10,950 nucleotides of DNA from assembly GCA_021827225.1 (NCBI GenBank), contig JAKAXG010000074.1, positions 1-10,950 on the forward strand, read 5' to 3'. This DNA comes from Actinomycetes bacterium (GTDB taxonomy: Bacteria > Actinomycetota > Acidimicrobiia > Acidimicrobiales > Palsa-688). The notes beneath the pieces are model-generated. The model was not told where the DNA came from. It ran no database searches and worked only from the letters and a program-made list of their open reading frames with translations. Positions 1-7,837 of the stretch are shown here, in pieces (the stretch's first letter is position 1; every line of letters begins with the position of its first letter). Made by a program: the position numbers and the translations under genes.

Positions 1-789
1 GATCTGGAGGTGGTCCCGGTCGGCAGCCGGGGCCGGGCCGCCTCGTTCCGCCTCGACCACGACCTGGAGGCGATGGTGGAGCGCCTGGCGGCCACGCCGC
101 TGCGGTTCCACCCCGGGACCCGGTGGCTGTACTCGCTGGGACTCGACGTCTGCGGGCGGCTGATCGAGATCATGTCCGGCCGCCGTCTGGACCGCTTCAT
201 GGCCGAGGAGATCTTCGGGCCGCTGGGGATGACCGACACCGCATTCTCGGTGCCCGAGGGCGGGGCCGGCCGCTTCGCCGCGTCGTACGCCCGCAACTCC
301 AGCAAGGAGCTGGTGCTGGTCGACGACCCCACGGAGAGCAGCTACCTGGACACCCCCAGCTTCCTCGCCGGGGGTGGGGGACTGGTCTCCACCATGGGAA
401 ACTACCTGCGGTTCTGCCGGATGCTCCTCGACGGCGGCGAGCTCGACGGGCGCCGGCTGCTGGGCCGCAAGACGGTGGAGCTGATGACGGTGAACCACCT
501 CCCGGGCGGGGGCGCCATGTCCGACTTCGCCCTGACCGGCGGGTACGGCGAGGTGGGCTTCGAGGGGATGGGGTTCGGGCTGGGCATGGCCGTCGGCCAG
601 GGCCCGGCCGCCACCGGGGTCATCGGATCGGCCGGCGAGTACATGTGGGGCGGGGCGGCGTCCACCACCTTCTGGGTCGACCCCGCCGAGGACCTGGTGG
701 TGGTGTTCATGACCCAGCTTCTGCCGTCGGGGACCTTCAACTTCCGGGGGCAGCTGAAGGCCCTGGTCTACCCGGCCATCGTGGACTGA
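1..789 (+). CDS. Serine hydrolase of the beta-lactamase / family VIII esterase (EstB-like) type, 5' truncated by the window
   Basis: The frame is open from base 1, so only the last 262 residues are visible. The GTG at 10 is an internal valine, not a credible start. Visible motifs are HPGTRWLYSLGLDVCGRLIE, whose tyrosine (codon 130-132) matches the second catalytic motif of the class C beta-lactamase fold, then IFGPLGMTDTAF, and near the C-terminus WGGAAST followed by FWVDP (from base 646), corresponding to the WGG-type third motif of EstB-like esterases. The Ser-x-x-Lys nucleophile motif must lie upstream of the window. The YSL form, rather than YxN, points to an ester-cleaving family VIII enzyme more than a penicillin-binding protein. 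Substrate cannot be told. No membrane helix is visible. The gene converges on the lyase gene with a 16-base gap. Family is secure; specificity is inference. Confidence 0.88.
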   Translation, partial: DLEVVPVGSRGRAASFRLDHDLEAMVERLAATPLRFHPGTRWLYSLGLDVCGRLIEIMSGRRLDRFMAEEIFGPLGMTDTAFSVPEGGAGRFAASYARNSSKELVLVDDPTESSYLDTPSFLAGGGGLVSTMGNYLRFCRMLLDGGELDGRRLLGRKTVELMTVNHLPGGGAMSDFALTGGYGEVGFEGMGFGLGMAVGQGPAATGVIGSAGEYMWGGAASTTFWVDPAEDLVVVFMTQLLPSGTFNFRGQLKALVYPAIVD

Positions 790-805
790 CCTCCGGCGCG
801 CCGCT

Positions 806-1747
806 CTAGGCGACGCGTCCGGCCAGGGCCCGCACCACCCGGGAGGGGCTGGGCCGGCCCAGCCGTTCGGCCATCCACACGCTGGTCGCGACCAGCCGGG
901 CCAGGTCGACGCCGGTGGAGATCCCGAGCCCTTCCAGCAGCCACACCAGGTCCTCGGTGGCCAGGTTGCCGGTGGCGCTCTCGGCGAACGGGCACCCGCC
1001 CAGGCCCCCCGCCGAGGAGTCCACCGTCCGCACCCCGGCCTCCAGGGCGGCCACCGTGTTCGAGAGGGCCTGGCCGTAGGTGTCGTGGAAGTGCACGCCG
1101 AGGCCGGACGGGTCCAGCCCGGCGTCGCCCAGCGCCCCCAGCAGGTCGTGCACGTGGCCGGGGGTGGCCACCCCGATGGTGTCGGCTATGCACAGCTCGT
1201 CGGCGCCCTGCTCGGCCAGGCGCCGGGCCACGTCCACCACCCGCCCCACCGGGACGGCGCCCTCCCACGGGTCCCCGAAGCACATGGACAGGTAGGTGCG
1301 CACCCACATGCCCCTGTCGTGGGCGGCGGTCACCACGGGTGCGAACATGGCGATGGCCTCGTCCAGGCTGCGGTTCAGGTTCCGCCGGGAGAAGCTCTCG
1401 GTGGCGGCGGCGAAGACGGCTATGGACGTGGCCCCGGCGCCGGCGGCCCGGTCCAGCCCGGCGGTGTTGGGCACCAGGACCGGGTAGCGGACCCCCTCCA
1501 CGGCGGGCAGGGCGGCGAAGAGGGCCTCGGCGTCGGCCAGCTGCGGCACCCAGCGGGGCGACACGAAGCTGGTCGCCTCGATGGTCTTCAGGCCGGCGGC
1601 GAGCAGCCGCTCGATGAACTCCCGCTTGGTGTCGAGCGGGACGAGGGACGCCTCGTTCTGCAGCCCGTCGCGGGGTCCCACCTCGTAGACGGTCACCGAG
1701 GCCGGCAGGCCGGGGCGGGGGTGGACATCGGGATGGGGGAACGTCAC
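806..1747 (-). CDS. liuE: Hydroxymethylglutaryl-CoA lyase
   Basis: Cytosolic TIM-barrel lyase of 313 residues that splits 3-hydroxy-3-methylglutaryl-CoA into acetyl-CoA and acetoacetate, the last step of leucine degradation. Diagnostic motifs are YEVGPRDGLQNE (residues 21-32, with the catalytic Arg26 and metal-ligand Asp27), HFHDTYGQ (219-226, two metal-ligand histidines) and the active-site loop GGLGGCPFA (247-255, catalytic Cys252). Length is normal for bacterial enzymes. The start is the GTG at 1747-1745, which overlaps the stop of the upstream alpha-subunit gene as GTGA (1744-1747). A G-rich stretch a few bases upstream may act as a weak ribosome binding site, but coupling to the preceding gene looks likely. 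It is last in the three-gene operon. The liu symbol follows Pseudomonas leucine-pathway naming; mvaB is an alternative. The family call is very secure. Confidence 0.96.
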   Translation of the reverse strand: MTFPHPDVHPRPGLPASVTVYEVGPRDGLQNEASLVPLDTKREFIERLLAAGLKTIEATSFVSPRWVPQLADAEALFAALPAVEGVRYPVLVPNTAGLDRAAGAGATSIAVFAAATESFSRRNLNRSLDEAIAMFAPVVTAAHDRGMWVRTYLSMCFGDPWEGAVPVGRVVDVARRLAEQGADELCIADTIGVATPGHVHDLLGALGDAGLDPSGLGVHFHDTYGQALSNTVAALEAGVRTVDSSAGGLGGCPFAESATGNLATEDLVWLLEGLGISTGVDLARLVATSVWMAERLGRPSPSRVVRALAGRVA

Positions 1748-3816
1748 GGCCCGTCCCCCCCGCCGGCGGCCGGGTCCCGCTCCACCGTGGCCAGGGCCTG
1801 CTCCAGACGGACCGACTGCCCGGGCCGGACGTCGATCCCGGCCACCACCCCGTCGAAGGGTGCGGTCACCACATGCTCCATCTTCATCGCCTCCACGGAA
1901 ACGAGGGGCTGCCCGGCGCTGACGGAGGCGCCGGCCTCCACATGGACGCTAAGGACGGTACCCGGCATGGGGCTGGTCACCTGCCCACTCCCGGCCGCCG
2001 GGCCGCCGTGACGGCCGACCGTCTCGCGGTCCAGCTCGAGGGACCAGGTGTCGGAGCCGTCGGCCAGCCAGAAGCGGTCGCCCTCCCGGGCCCACAAGTA
2101 GCCGGTGGTCTGCCCGTCGAGCTCCACGGTCACCTGCCCGGCCCCAGAGCCAGGCGCGACCCACAGCCGGGCCGCCCGGCGGTCACCGTCACCGACGCGG
2201 ACCCAGCCCGGCCCGGTCTCCGCCTCGACCGCCTCCCGGGCGCCCCCGGCGGCCGGGACCTCCCACCGGCTGAGCCGGGGCGCCGCCCCGCCGACGCGCC
2301 ACCCGTCGAGGACGTCCCACGGCCCGGCGCCGGCCGCCCGGCGGGCCCGGTCGTCGTCGAAGGCCTCCAGTAGGGCGGCGGCGGCGAGAACCGCTTCGGG
2401 CGGGACCGCCCGGGCGATGGTCGGCGCCAGCCGCTCCACCAGGCCGGTGTCCATCCGCCCGGCCGCCACCTCCGGGTCGGCCAGCAGCCGGCGCAGGAAC
2501 CCGACGTTGGTGGTCAGCCCCAGCACCCGGGTGGCGGCCAGCGCGCCCCGCAGGCGGGCCAGGGCGGCCGGTCGGTCCGGGCCCCAGGCCACCACCTTGG
2601 CGATCATCGGGTCGAAGGAGGTGCCGACCCGGCCGCCGGCGGTCAGCGCGGTGTCGACCCGCACCCCGTCGGGTCGGGCACGGTCGCCCGGGGAACCGTC
2701 GTGGTCTCCCGGCAGCTGCAGGGCCAGGACCGGCCCGGAGGACGGCAGGAAGTTGCGGGCCGGGTCCTCGGCGTAGACGCGGGCCTCGACGGCGTGGCCG
2801 CCCGGGCGGGGCGGGGCGGACGGATCCCAGGGCAGGCGCTCGCCGGCGGCCACCCGCAGCTGCCACTCGACCAGGTCCAGCCCGAACACCATCTCGGTCA
2901 CCGGATGCTCGACCTGCAGGCGGGTGTTCATCTCCATGAAGAAGAACTCGTCCGGCCGGTCGGCGGACACGATGAACTCGACCGTCCCGGCCCCGACGTA
3001 CCCGCACGCCCGGGCGGTGGCCACCGCCCGGTCGGCCATCCGGGCCCGCTGGGCGTCGTCGAGCAGGGGCGACGGCGCCTCCTCCACGATCTTCTGGTGG
3101 CGCCGCTGCAGGCTGCACTCGCGCTCGCCGAGGGCCACCGTCGTACCGAACGTGTCGGCGAAGACCTGGACCTCGATGTGGCGGGGGTTGGCCACGTACC
3201 GCTCGACCAGCAGGGTGCCGTCGCCGAAGGCGCCGACCGCCTCCCGGCGGGCGGCGGCGATCTCGGCGGGGAGCGCCGAGAGGTCGTCCACCCGCCGCAT
3301 GCCCTTGCCGCCGCCGCCGGCGGAGGGCTTCAACAGCACCGGCAGCCCGACCTGGCGGGCCGCCTCGGCCAGGGCCTCGTCGTCGAGGCCGGCCTCGTCG
3401 CGGCCGGGCACCACCGGCACCCCGGCGGCGGCCACCGCCCGCTTGGCGTTGATCTTGTCGCCCATCAGCTCGATGGCGTCCGCCGGCGGCCCGACGAAGA
3501 CCACGCCGGCGGCCGCGCAGGCCCGGGCCAGCGCCGGGTTCTCCGAGAGGAAGCCGTAACCGGGGTGGACGGCGGCGGCCGCCGACCGGCGGGCGGCGGC
3601 CAGCACCGCATCGACGTCGAGGTAACCCCGGGAGCCGGCCAGCCTCTCGGCCCGGTCGGCCAGGCGGACGTGGGGGGCGTCGCGGTCGTCGTCGGTGTAC
3701 ACGGCGACCGACTCGATCCCGAGGCGGCGCAGGGTGCGCACGATCCGGAGGGCGATCTCCCCCCGGTTGGCGACGAGGACCCGGCTCAGGGCGGGCAGTC
3801 CGGTCACGGCCGTCAC
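1744..3816 (-). CDS. liuD: Methylcrotonyl-CoA carboxylase alpha subunit (biotin carboxylase + biotin carrier)
   Basis: This 690-residue subunit carboxylates its own biotin using ATP and bicarbonate, and the beta subunit then transfers the carboxyl group to 3-methylcrotonyl-CoA. Domain order: biotin carboxylase N-terminal domain ([10 protein letters not shown] from residue 16, [10 protein letters not shown] 84-93), ATP-grasp domain with glycine loop SAGGGGKGM (165-173) and [14 protein letters not shown] (295-308), carboxylase C-terminal domain to about 460, a variable linker, and a biotinyl domain with EAMKMEH (642-648, Lys645 biotinylated). The GTG start at 3816-3814 overlaps the beta-subunit stop as GTGA and no strong Shine-Dalgarno is seen, suggesting translational coupling. 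The motifs alone do not separate methylcrotonyl-CoA from propionyl- or acetyl-CoA carboxylase. The methylcrotonyl assignment rests on the beta subunit and the adjacent lyase. Confidence 0.94.
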   Translation of the reverse strand: MTAVTGLPALSRVLVANRGEIALRIVRTLRRLGIESVAVYTDDDRDAPHVRLADRAERLAGSRGYLDVDAVLAAARRSAAAAVHPGYGFLSENPALARACAAAGVVFVGPPADAIELMGDKINAKRAVAAAGVPVVPGRDEAGLDDEALAEAARQVGLPVLLKPSAGGGGKGMRRVDDLSALPAEIAAARREAVGAFGDGTLLVERYVANPRHIEVQVFADTFGTTVALGERECSLQRRHQKIVEEAPSPLLDDAQRARMADRAVATARACGYVGAGTVEFIVSADRPDEFFFMEMNTRLQVEHPVTEMVFGLDLVEWQLRVAAGERLPWDPSAPPRPGGHAVEARVYAEDPARNFLPSSGPVLALQLPGDHDGSPGDRARPDGVRVDTALTAGGRVGTSFDPMIAKVVAWGPDRPAALARLRGALAATRVLGLTTNVGFLRRLLADPEVAAGRMDTGLVERLAPTIARAVPPEAVLAAAALLEAFDDDRARRAAGAGPWDVLDGWRVGGAAPRLSRWEVPAAGGAREAVEAETGPGWVRVGDGDRRAARLWVAPGSGAGQVTVELDGQTTGYLWAREGDRFWLADGSDTWSLELDRETVGRHGGPAAGSGQVTSPMPGTVLSVHVEAGASVSAGQPLVSVEAMKMEHVVTAPFDGVVAGIDVRPGQSVRLEQALATVERDPAAGGGDGP

Positions 3817-5438
3817 ATCCGGAACACGCCGTAGCGGACCGGCTCGAGCGGGGCGTCACCGCACGCAGCCAGGGCCAGGCCCAGCACCCGCCGGGTGTCG
3901 GCCGGGTCGATGACCCCGTCGTCCCACAGGCGGGCGGTGGCGTAGTAGGGGTGGCCCTGGTGCTCGTACTGGGCCCGGATGGGGTCCTTGAACTCCTCGG
4001 CCTGCTCCGCGCTCCAGGCCCCGTCCCGGTCGGCGACGGTGGCCAGAACCGACGCCGCCTGCTCGCCGCCCATCACCGAGATGCGGGCGTTGGGCCACAT
4101 CCAGAGGAAGCGGGGGGAGTAGGCCCGGCCCGACATCGAGTAGTTGCCGGCGCCGAAGCTGCCGCCGATGACCACGGTGAGCTTGGGCACCCGGGCGCAG
4201 GCCACGGCGGTGACCATCTTGGCGCCGTGCTTGGCGATACCGCCGGCCTCGTAGTCCCGCCCGACCATGAACCCGGTGATGTTCTGCAGGAACACCAGGG
4301 GTGTGCGCCGCTGGTCGCACAACTCGATGAAATGGGCGCCCTTCATGGCCGACTCGCTGAACAGGACGCCGTTGTTGGCCACGATGCCCACCGGGTGCCC
4401 GTGGAGCCGGGCGAAACCGGTGACGAGGGTCGGTCCGTACTCGGCCTTGAACTCGAGGAAGCGGGACCCGTCCACCAGCCGGGCGATGACCTCCCGCACG
4501 TCGTAAGGGGTCCTGGTGTCGGCGGGGATGGCGCCGTAGAGCTCGGCCGGTTCCACGGCCGGCTCCTCGGCGGCCCCGACCGGCCACGGCGGGGGCGGGG
4601 CCGGGGGGAGGGTGGCCACTATGGCGCGGACCATGGCCAGCGCCTGGCGGTCGTCGGCCGCCAGATGGTCGGTCACCCCCGAGCGGCGGGCGTGCAGGTC
4701 GCCCCCGCCGAGCTCCTCGGCGGTGACCACCTCGCCGGTGGCGGCCTTCACCAGCGGCGGGCCGCCGAGGAAGATGGTCCCCTGGTTGGCCACGATCACC
4801 GCCTCGTCGCTCATCGCCGGCACGTAGGCGCCCCCCGCCGTGCACGATCCCATCACCGCGGCGATCTGGGGGATGCCGGCGGCCGACAGGTTCGCCTGGT
4901 TGAAGAAGATCCGGCCGAAGTGGTCCCGGTCCGGGAAGACCTCGTCCTGGGCGGGGAGGAAGGCGCCGCCGGAGTCGACCAGGTAGATGCACGGCAGGTG
5001 GTTCTGGCCGGCGACCTCCTGGGCCCGCAGATGCTTCTTCACCGTCATCGGGTAGTAGGTGCCGCCCTTGACGGTGGCGTCGTTGGCGACGACCACGCAC
5101 CGCCGGCCGGCCACCAGGCCGACCCCGGTGATGATGCCGGCGCCCGGGCTGTCGTCGCCGTACATCCCCCCGGCGGCGAGAGGCGACAACTCGAGGAACG
5201 GTGTCCCCGGGTCGAGCAGGCGCTCCACCCGCTCCCGCGGCAGCAGCTTGCCCCTCGACGTGTGCCGGCGCCGCGACGCCTCGGGGCCGCCCAGAGCGGC
5301 GGCCGCCAGGCGGCCCCGCAGGTCGGCCACCAGGTCGGCCATGGCGGCGCGGTTGCGACCGAACGCGTCGGAGGCCGGGTCCACGGAGGAGCCGAGCACC
5401 GGGAACTCCCGGGTCGACGACAGGGGCGCGGCGGACAT
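3813..5438 (-). CDS. liuB: Methylcrotonyl-CoA carboxylase beta subunit (carboxyltransferase)
   Basis: Biotin-dependent carboxyltransferase of 541 residues in the crotonase-like fold, giving 3-methylglutaconyl-CoA from 3-methylcrotonyl-CoA. Motifs typical of the methylcrotonyl branch: [20 protein letters not shown] (61-80), [20 protein letters not shown] (152-171), [17 protein letters not shown] (196-212), [14 protein letters not shown] (225-238), and in the second half [10 protein letters not shown] (384-393) and [20 protein letters not shown] (425-444). Both halves of the active site are intact. I chose the ATG at 5438-5436. The frame stays open far upstream, but that part is antisense to the acyl-CoA synthetase and has no homology-like content. 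A TATCAT box sits 8 bases before this ATG. First gene of the leucine operon. The family is secure and methylcrotonyl specificity is well supported by motifs and neighbours. Confidence 0.95.
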   Translation of the reverse strand: MSAAPLSSTREFPVLGSSVDPASDAFGRNRAAMADLVADLRGRLAAAALGGPEASRRRHTSRGKLLPRERVERLLDPGTPFLELSPLAAGGMYGDDSPGAGIITGVGLVAGRRCVVVANDATVKGGTYYPMTVKKHLRAQEVAGQNHLPCIYLVDSGGAFLPAQDEVFPDRDHFGRIFFNQANLSAAGIPQIAAVMGSCTAGGAYVPAMSDEAVIVANQGTIFLGGPPLVKAATGEVVTAEELGGGDLHARRSGVTDHLAADDRQALAMVRAIVATLPPAPPPPWPVGAAEEPAVEPAELYGAIPADTRTPYDVREVIARLVDGSRFLEFKAEYGPTLVTGFARLHGHPVGIVANNGVLFSESAMKGAHFIELCDQRRTPLVFLQNITGFMVGRDYEAGGIAKHGAKMVTAVACARVPKLTVVIGGSFGAGNYSMSGRAYSPRFLWMWPNARISVMGGEQAASVLATVADRDGAWSAEQAEEFKDPIRAQYEHQGHPYYATARLWDDGVIDPADTRRVLGLALAACGDAPLEPVRYGVFRM

Positions 5439-5446
5439 GACGGGGC

Positions 5447-5452
5447 ATGATA
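5447..5452 (-). promoter_or_regulatory. Candidate -10 box (TATCAT) for the carboxylase operon
   Basis: On the minus strand TATCAT lies 8 bases before the beta-subunit ATG. With usual -10 to start-site spacing, transcription would begin at or next to the A of the ATG, giving a leaderless mRNA, a common arrangement in actinobacteria. No Shine-Dalgarno stands between the box and the ATG. No convincing -35 is seen about 17 bases upstream. Inferred from sequence only. Confidence 0.45.
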
Positions 5453-5456
5453 GGAC

Positions 5457-5462
5457 TACCGT
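5457..5462 (+). promoter_or_regulatory. Candidate -10 box (TACCGT) for the acyl-CoA synthetase gene
   Basis: TACCGT fits the actinobacterial TAnnnT -10 pattern and lies 39 bases before the ATG at 5502, leaving room for a leader of about 30 bases that carries a clear ribosome binding site. It is only 4 bases from the opposite-strand -10 candidate, so polymerases on the two promoters could not bind together. No good -35 is visible. Confidence 0.3.
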
Positions 5463-5487
5463 CGGCACGCCCGAGGGGGGCGACAAC

Positions 5488-5497
5488 GGGAGGGGAG
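5488..5497 (+). promoter_or_regulatory. Ribosome binding site of the acyl-CoA synthetase gene
   Basis: The purine run GGGAGGGGAG ends 4 bases before the ATG at 5502 and contains GGAGGGG-type Shine-Dalgarno sequence at acceptable spacing. It supports the ATG at 5502 as start and contrasts with the other gene heads here, which lack a good Shine-Dalgarno. Confidence 0.6.
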
Positions 5498-5501
5498 ACC
5501 C

Positions 5502-7052
5502 ATGTATCCAGGACGTCACGCCGTCGAGACGCCGGACAAGCCGGCGATCATCATGGCGTCGGGCGGCGAGGTGGTCACGTTCCGGCAGCTCGACGAGCGG
5601 GCCAACCAGGTGGCCCACTTCCTGCGCGACTGCGGGCTGCGGCCGGGTGACCACATCTCGGTCCTGATGGAGAACAACCCCCGGATGCTCGAGATCGAGT
5701 CCGGGGCGGAGAGGGCCGGGCTGTATTTCACCCTCATCAACGCCTACCTCTCCCCCGAGGAGGTCGCCTACATCATCGACAACTCCCGCTCCCGGGTGTT
5801 CTTCTCCTCGGCGGCCAAGCGCGACGTGGCCGAGGAGGCGGCCGGGCGCTGTGAGCGGCTGGAGCGGCTGGTGATGGCCGACGCCGGGTCGGTCACCGGC
5901 CGCTGGGAGCGCCTGGACGACGTCGTGGCCGCCCAGCCGGTCTCGCCGATCGCCGACGAGGCTCTGGGCGCCGCCATGCTGTACTCGTCGGGGACCACCG
6001 GCCGGCCCAAGGGCATCATGCGCCCCCTGCCGGAGGCCAAGCCGTCCGACGCGCTGGCGGTGATGGAGTTCATCCGGCGGGTCTGGGGGCTGCGGGAGGG
6101 GATGACCTACCTCAACCCGGCCCCGCTGTACCACTCGGCCCCCCACGGGGCGGTGTCCGCCTCCATCCGCCTGGGGGCGACGGTCGTGGTGATGGAGCAC
6201 TTCGACGCGGAGCAGTGGTTGCAGCTGGTGGAGAGGCACCACGTGACGCACTGCCAGATGGTGCCGACCATGTTCAGTCGGCTCCTCCGGCTGCCGGAGG
6301 AGGTCCGCAATAGCTACGACACCTCGTCGCTGGAGGTCATCGTCCACGCCGCCGCCCCGTGCCCGGTGCCGGTCAAGCGGGCCATGATCGACTGGCTGGG
6401 CCCCATCATCACCGAGTACTACGCGGCGACGGAGGCCAACGGGATGACCTTCTGCACCTCCGAGGAGTGGCTCGACCATCCCGGCACGGTCGGCCGCTGC
6501 GTGCTCGGCGAGCTCCTGATCCTCGACGAGGAGGGCAGGGACTGCCCGGTGGGCGTGGACGGCACCATCTGGTTCCGGGGGGCGACGAACTTCGAGTACT
6601 TCGACGACCCGGCCAAGACGGCCTCGTCGCGCTCGGCCGACGGCACGGCCTCCACCGTCGGCGACATCGGTCACGTCGACGACGACGGGTTCCTGTACCT
6701 GACCGACCGGAAGAGCTACATGATCATCTCCGGAGGGGTCAACATCTACCCCCAGGAGACGGAGAACCTGCTCGTCACCCACCCCGCCGTCCTCGACGCG
6801 GCGGTGATCGGCGTGCCCAACGAGGACCTCGGGGAGGAGGTCAAGGCGGTGGTGCAGCTGGTCGACCCGGCCGCCGCCGGAGCAGAGACGGAGAAGGAGC
6901 TGATCGCCTTCTGCCGGCAGAACCTGGCCCACTTCAAGTGCCCCCGGACCGTCGACTTCGTCGACGAGCTGCCCCGGCTGCCCACCGGCAAGCTGTACAA
7001 GCGCCTCCTGCGTGACAAGTACTGGGCCGGGCACGGATCGAAGATCCTGTAA
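5502..7052 (+). CDS. AMP-forming acyl-CoA synthetase (FadD-like)
   Basis: ANL-superfamily ligase of 516 residues that activates a carboxylic acid through an acyl-adenylate and transfers it to CoA in the cytosol. Motifs in order: phosphate-binding loop [11 protein letters not shown] (161-171), aromatic/adenine motif YYAATE (306-311), [17 protein letters not shown] (387-403) with the ribose-binding aspartate and hinge region, [13 protein letters not shown] (410-422), and C-terminal PTGKLYK (494-500) with the catalytic lysine Lys497. All core residues are present and the length is normal. The sequence resembles mycobacterial FadD4-type proteins, so a fatty, branched or aromatic acid substrate is possible but not determined. 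It is divergent from the leucine operon, so a role in feeding acyl-CoAs to that or a related catabolic pathway is inference. TAA stop, then a 20-base gap to the next gene. Confidence 0.93.
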   Translation: MYPGRHAVETPDKPAIIMASGGEVVTFRQLDERANQVAHFLRDCGLRPGDHISVLMENNPRMLEIESGAERAGLYFTLINAYLSPEEVAYIIDNSRSRVFFSSAAKRDVAEEAAGRCERLERLVMADAGSVTGRWERLDDVVAAQPVSPIADEALGAAMLYSSGTTGRPKGIMRPLPEAKPSDALAVMEFIRRVWGLREGMTYLNPAPLYHSAPHGAVSASIRLGATVVVMEHFDAEQWLQLVERHHVTHCQMVPTMFSRLLRLPEEVRNSYDTSSLEVIVHAAAPCPVPVKRAMIDWLGPIITEYYAATEANGMTFCTSEEWLDHPGTVGRCVLGELLILDEEGRDCPVGVDGTIWFRGATNFEYFDDPAKTASSRSADGTASTVGDIGHVDDDGFLYLTDRKSYMIISGGVNIYPQETENLLVTHPAVLDAAVIGVPNEDLGEEVKAVVQLVDPAAAGAETEKELIAFCRQNLAHFKCPRTVDFVDELPRLPTGKLYKRLLRDKYWAGHGSKIL

Positions 7053-7059
7053 AAGCACC

Positions 7060-7065
7060 TACCCT
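7060..7065 (+). promoter_or_regulatory. Candidate -10 box (TACCCT) for the VIT-transporter / TerY-P operon
   Basis: TACCCT lies 7 bases before the ATG at 7073, inside the 20-base gap after the synthetase stop codon. No Shine-Dalgarno follows it. Spacing predicts a transcript starting at the ATG (leaderless) and so an independent promoter for the downstream genes, with any -35 contact inside the end of the synthetase gene. No clear -35 hexamer seen. Confidence 0.45.
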
Positions 7066-7072
7066 GAAGCCC

Positions 7073-7837
7073 ATGCAGACAGGTTCCCGGCAGACGGGGG
7101 TGATGGCCGCGGCCCGCATCTGGCTGTCAGGACGGGATCCCGACAGCACGACCCGCCACCGCGACGTCAAGAGCGGAGGAGCCCGGGCGGCTGTCCTCGG
7201 CGCCGGGGACGGCCTGATCACCAACGTGTCGCTGGTGCTGGGCGTGGCCGGCGCCTCCGCCAGCGGGTCGACGGTGCGGCTGGCCGGCGTCGCCGGGCTG
7301 CTGGCCGGGGCCTTCTCCATGGCCGCCGGCGAGCTGGTGTCGGTGCGGGCCCAACAGGAGCTGGCCGAGAGGGAGCTCGAGGTCGAGCGCAGGGAACTGG
7401 CCGACGAGCCCGAGGCCGAACTGCGGGAGCTGGCCGCCATGTACCGGGCGCGCGGCATCGACGCCGATGACGCCATGACCGTCGCCCGCATCCTGTCGTC
7501 GAACGACCAGCTGGCTCTCGACACCCACGCCCGGCTGGAGCTCGGGATCGACCCGGAGTCGGCCGGCGCGCCGGTGAAGGCCGCCGTCTTCTCGTTCGTG
7601 TCGTTCACTATCGGGGCCATCCTGCCCCTCTTCCCGTGGTTCTTCACCGCCGGGACGGCCGCCGTGGTGGCTTCGATCGCCATCGGCGCGGTGTCCGCCC
7701 TCCTCCTGGGGGCGTTCATCGGGTCCATGGCCGGCCGGTCGGTGCTGGGCACGGCCCTCCGCCAGCTGGGCGTGGCTGTTGTCGCCTCGGGGGTCACCTT
7801 CGGCGTCGGCCACCTGCTGGGCGTCGCCACGACATGA
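7073..7837 (+). CDS. VIT1/CCC1-family membrane transporter (putative iron/manganese transporter)
   Basis: Integral membrane protein of 254 residues. Family hallmarks: VLGAGDGLITNVSLVLGVAG (41-60, helix 1), AGVAGLLAGAFSMAAGELVS (71-90, helix 2, with the conserved GAFSMAAGE), a charged Glu-rich cytosolic segment (about 91-160) with the ELE-x-E-x-x-EL and E-x-EL-x-x-L-x-x-x-Y pattern that binds metal in plant VIT1, then helices 3-5 (about 170-192, 194-218, 226-250). Characterised members move Fe2+ or Mn2+ out of the cytosol, usually by proton exchange. Direction and metal here are inferred. The first about 36 residues are a polar extension. The ATG at 7073 is preferred because of the TACCCT box; the in-frame ATG at 7103 is an alternative. 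The stop overlaps the kinase ATG as ATGA (7834-7837), which argues for co-expression. Confidence 0.88.
   Translation: MQTGSRQTGVMAAARIWLSGRDPDSTTRHRDVKSGGARAAVLGAGDGLITNVSLVLGVAGASASGSTVRLAGVAGLLAGAFSMAAGELVSVRAQQELAERELEVERRELADEPEAELRELAAMYRARGIDADDAMTVARILSSNDQLALDTHARLELGIDPESAGAPVKAAVFSFVSFTIGAILPLFPWFFTAGTAAVVASIAIGAVSALLLGAFIGSMAGRSVLGTALRQLGVAVVASGVTFGVGHLLGVATT

Noticed and set aside
794..803. Perfect palindrome CGGCGCGCCG between the convergent hydrolase and lyase genes, considered as a terminator
   Set aside because: It has no loop and no following T-run, and such short GC palindromes are expected by chance in DNA of this composition.
2701..3834. Long plus-strand open frame opposite the biotin carboxylase
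   Set aside because: Reading-frame shadow: Gly/His/Arg/Val-rich with no domain, while the opposite strand encodes an intact ATP-grasp enzyme.
5439..7058. Upstream in-frame extension of the carboxylase beta gene to about 1081 residues
   Set aside because: The added segment is antisense to the intact acyl-CoA synthetase, is low-complexity in composition and has no recognisable motif. Family length and the TATCAT box fit the ATG at 5438.
7636..7833. Earlier start for the kinase gene, 66 codons upstream
   Set aside because: That segment overlaps the last membrane helices of the transporter and reads as Arg/Gly-rich shadow. The ATG at 7834 gives an ATGA overlap and starts just before the kinase glycine loop.
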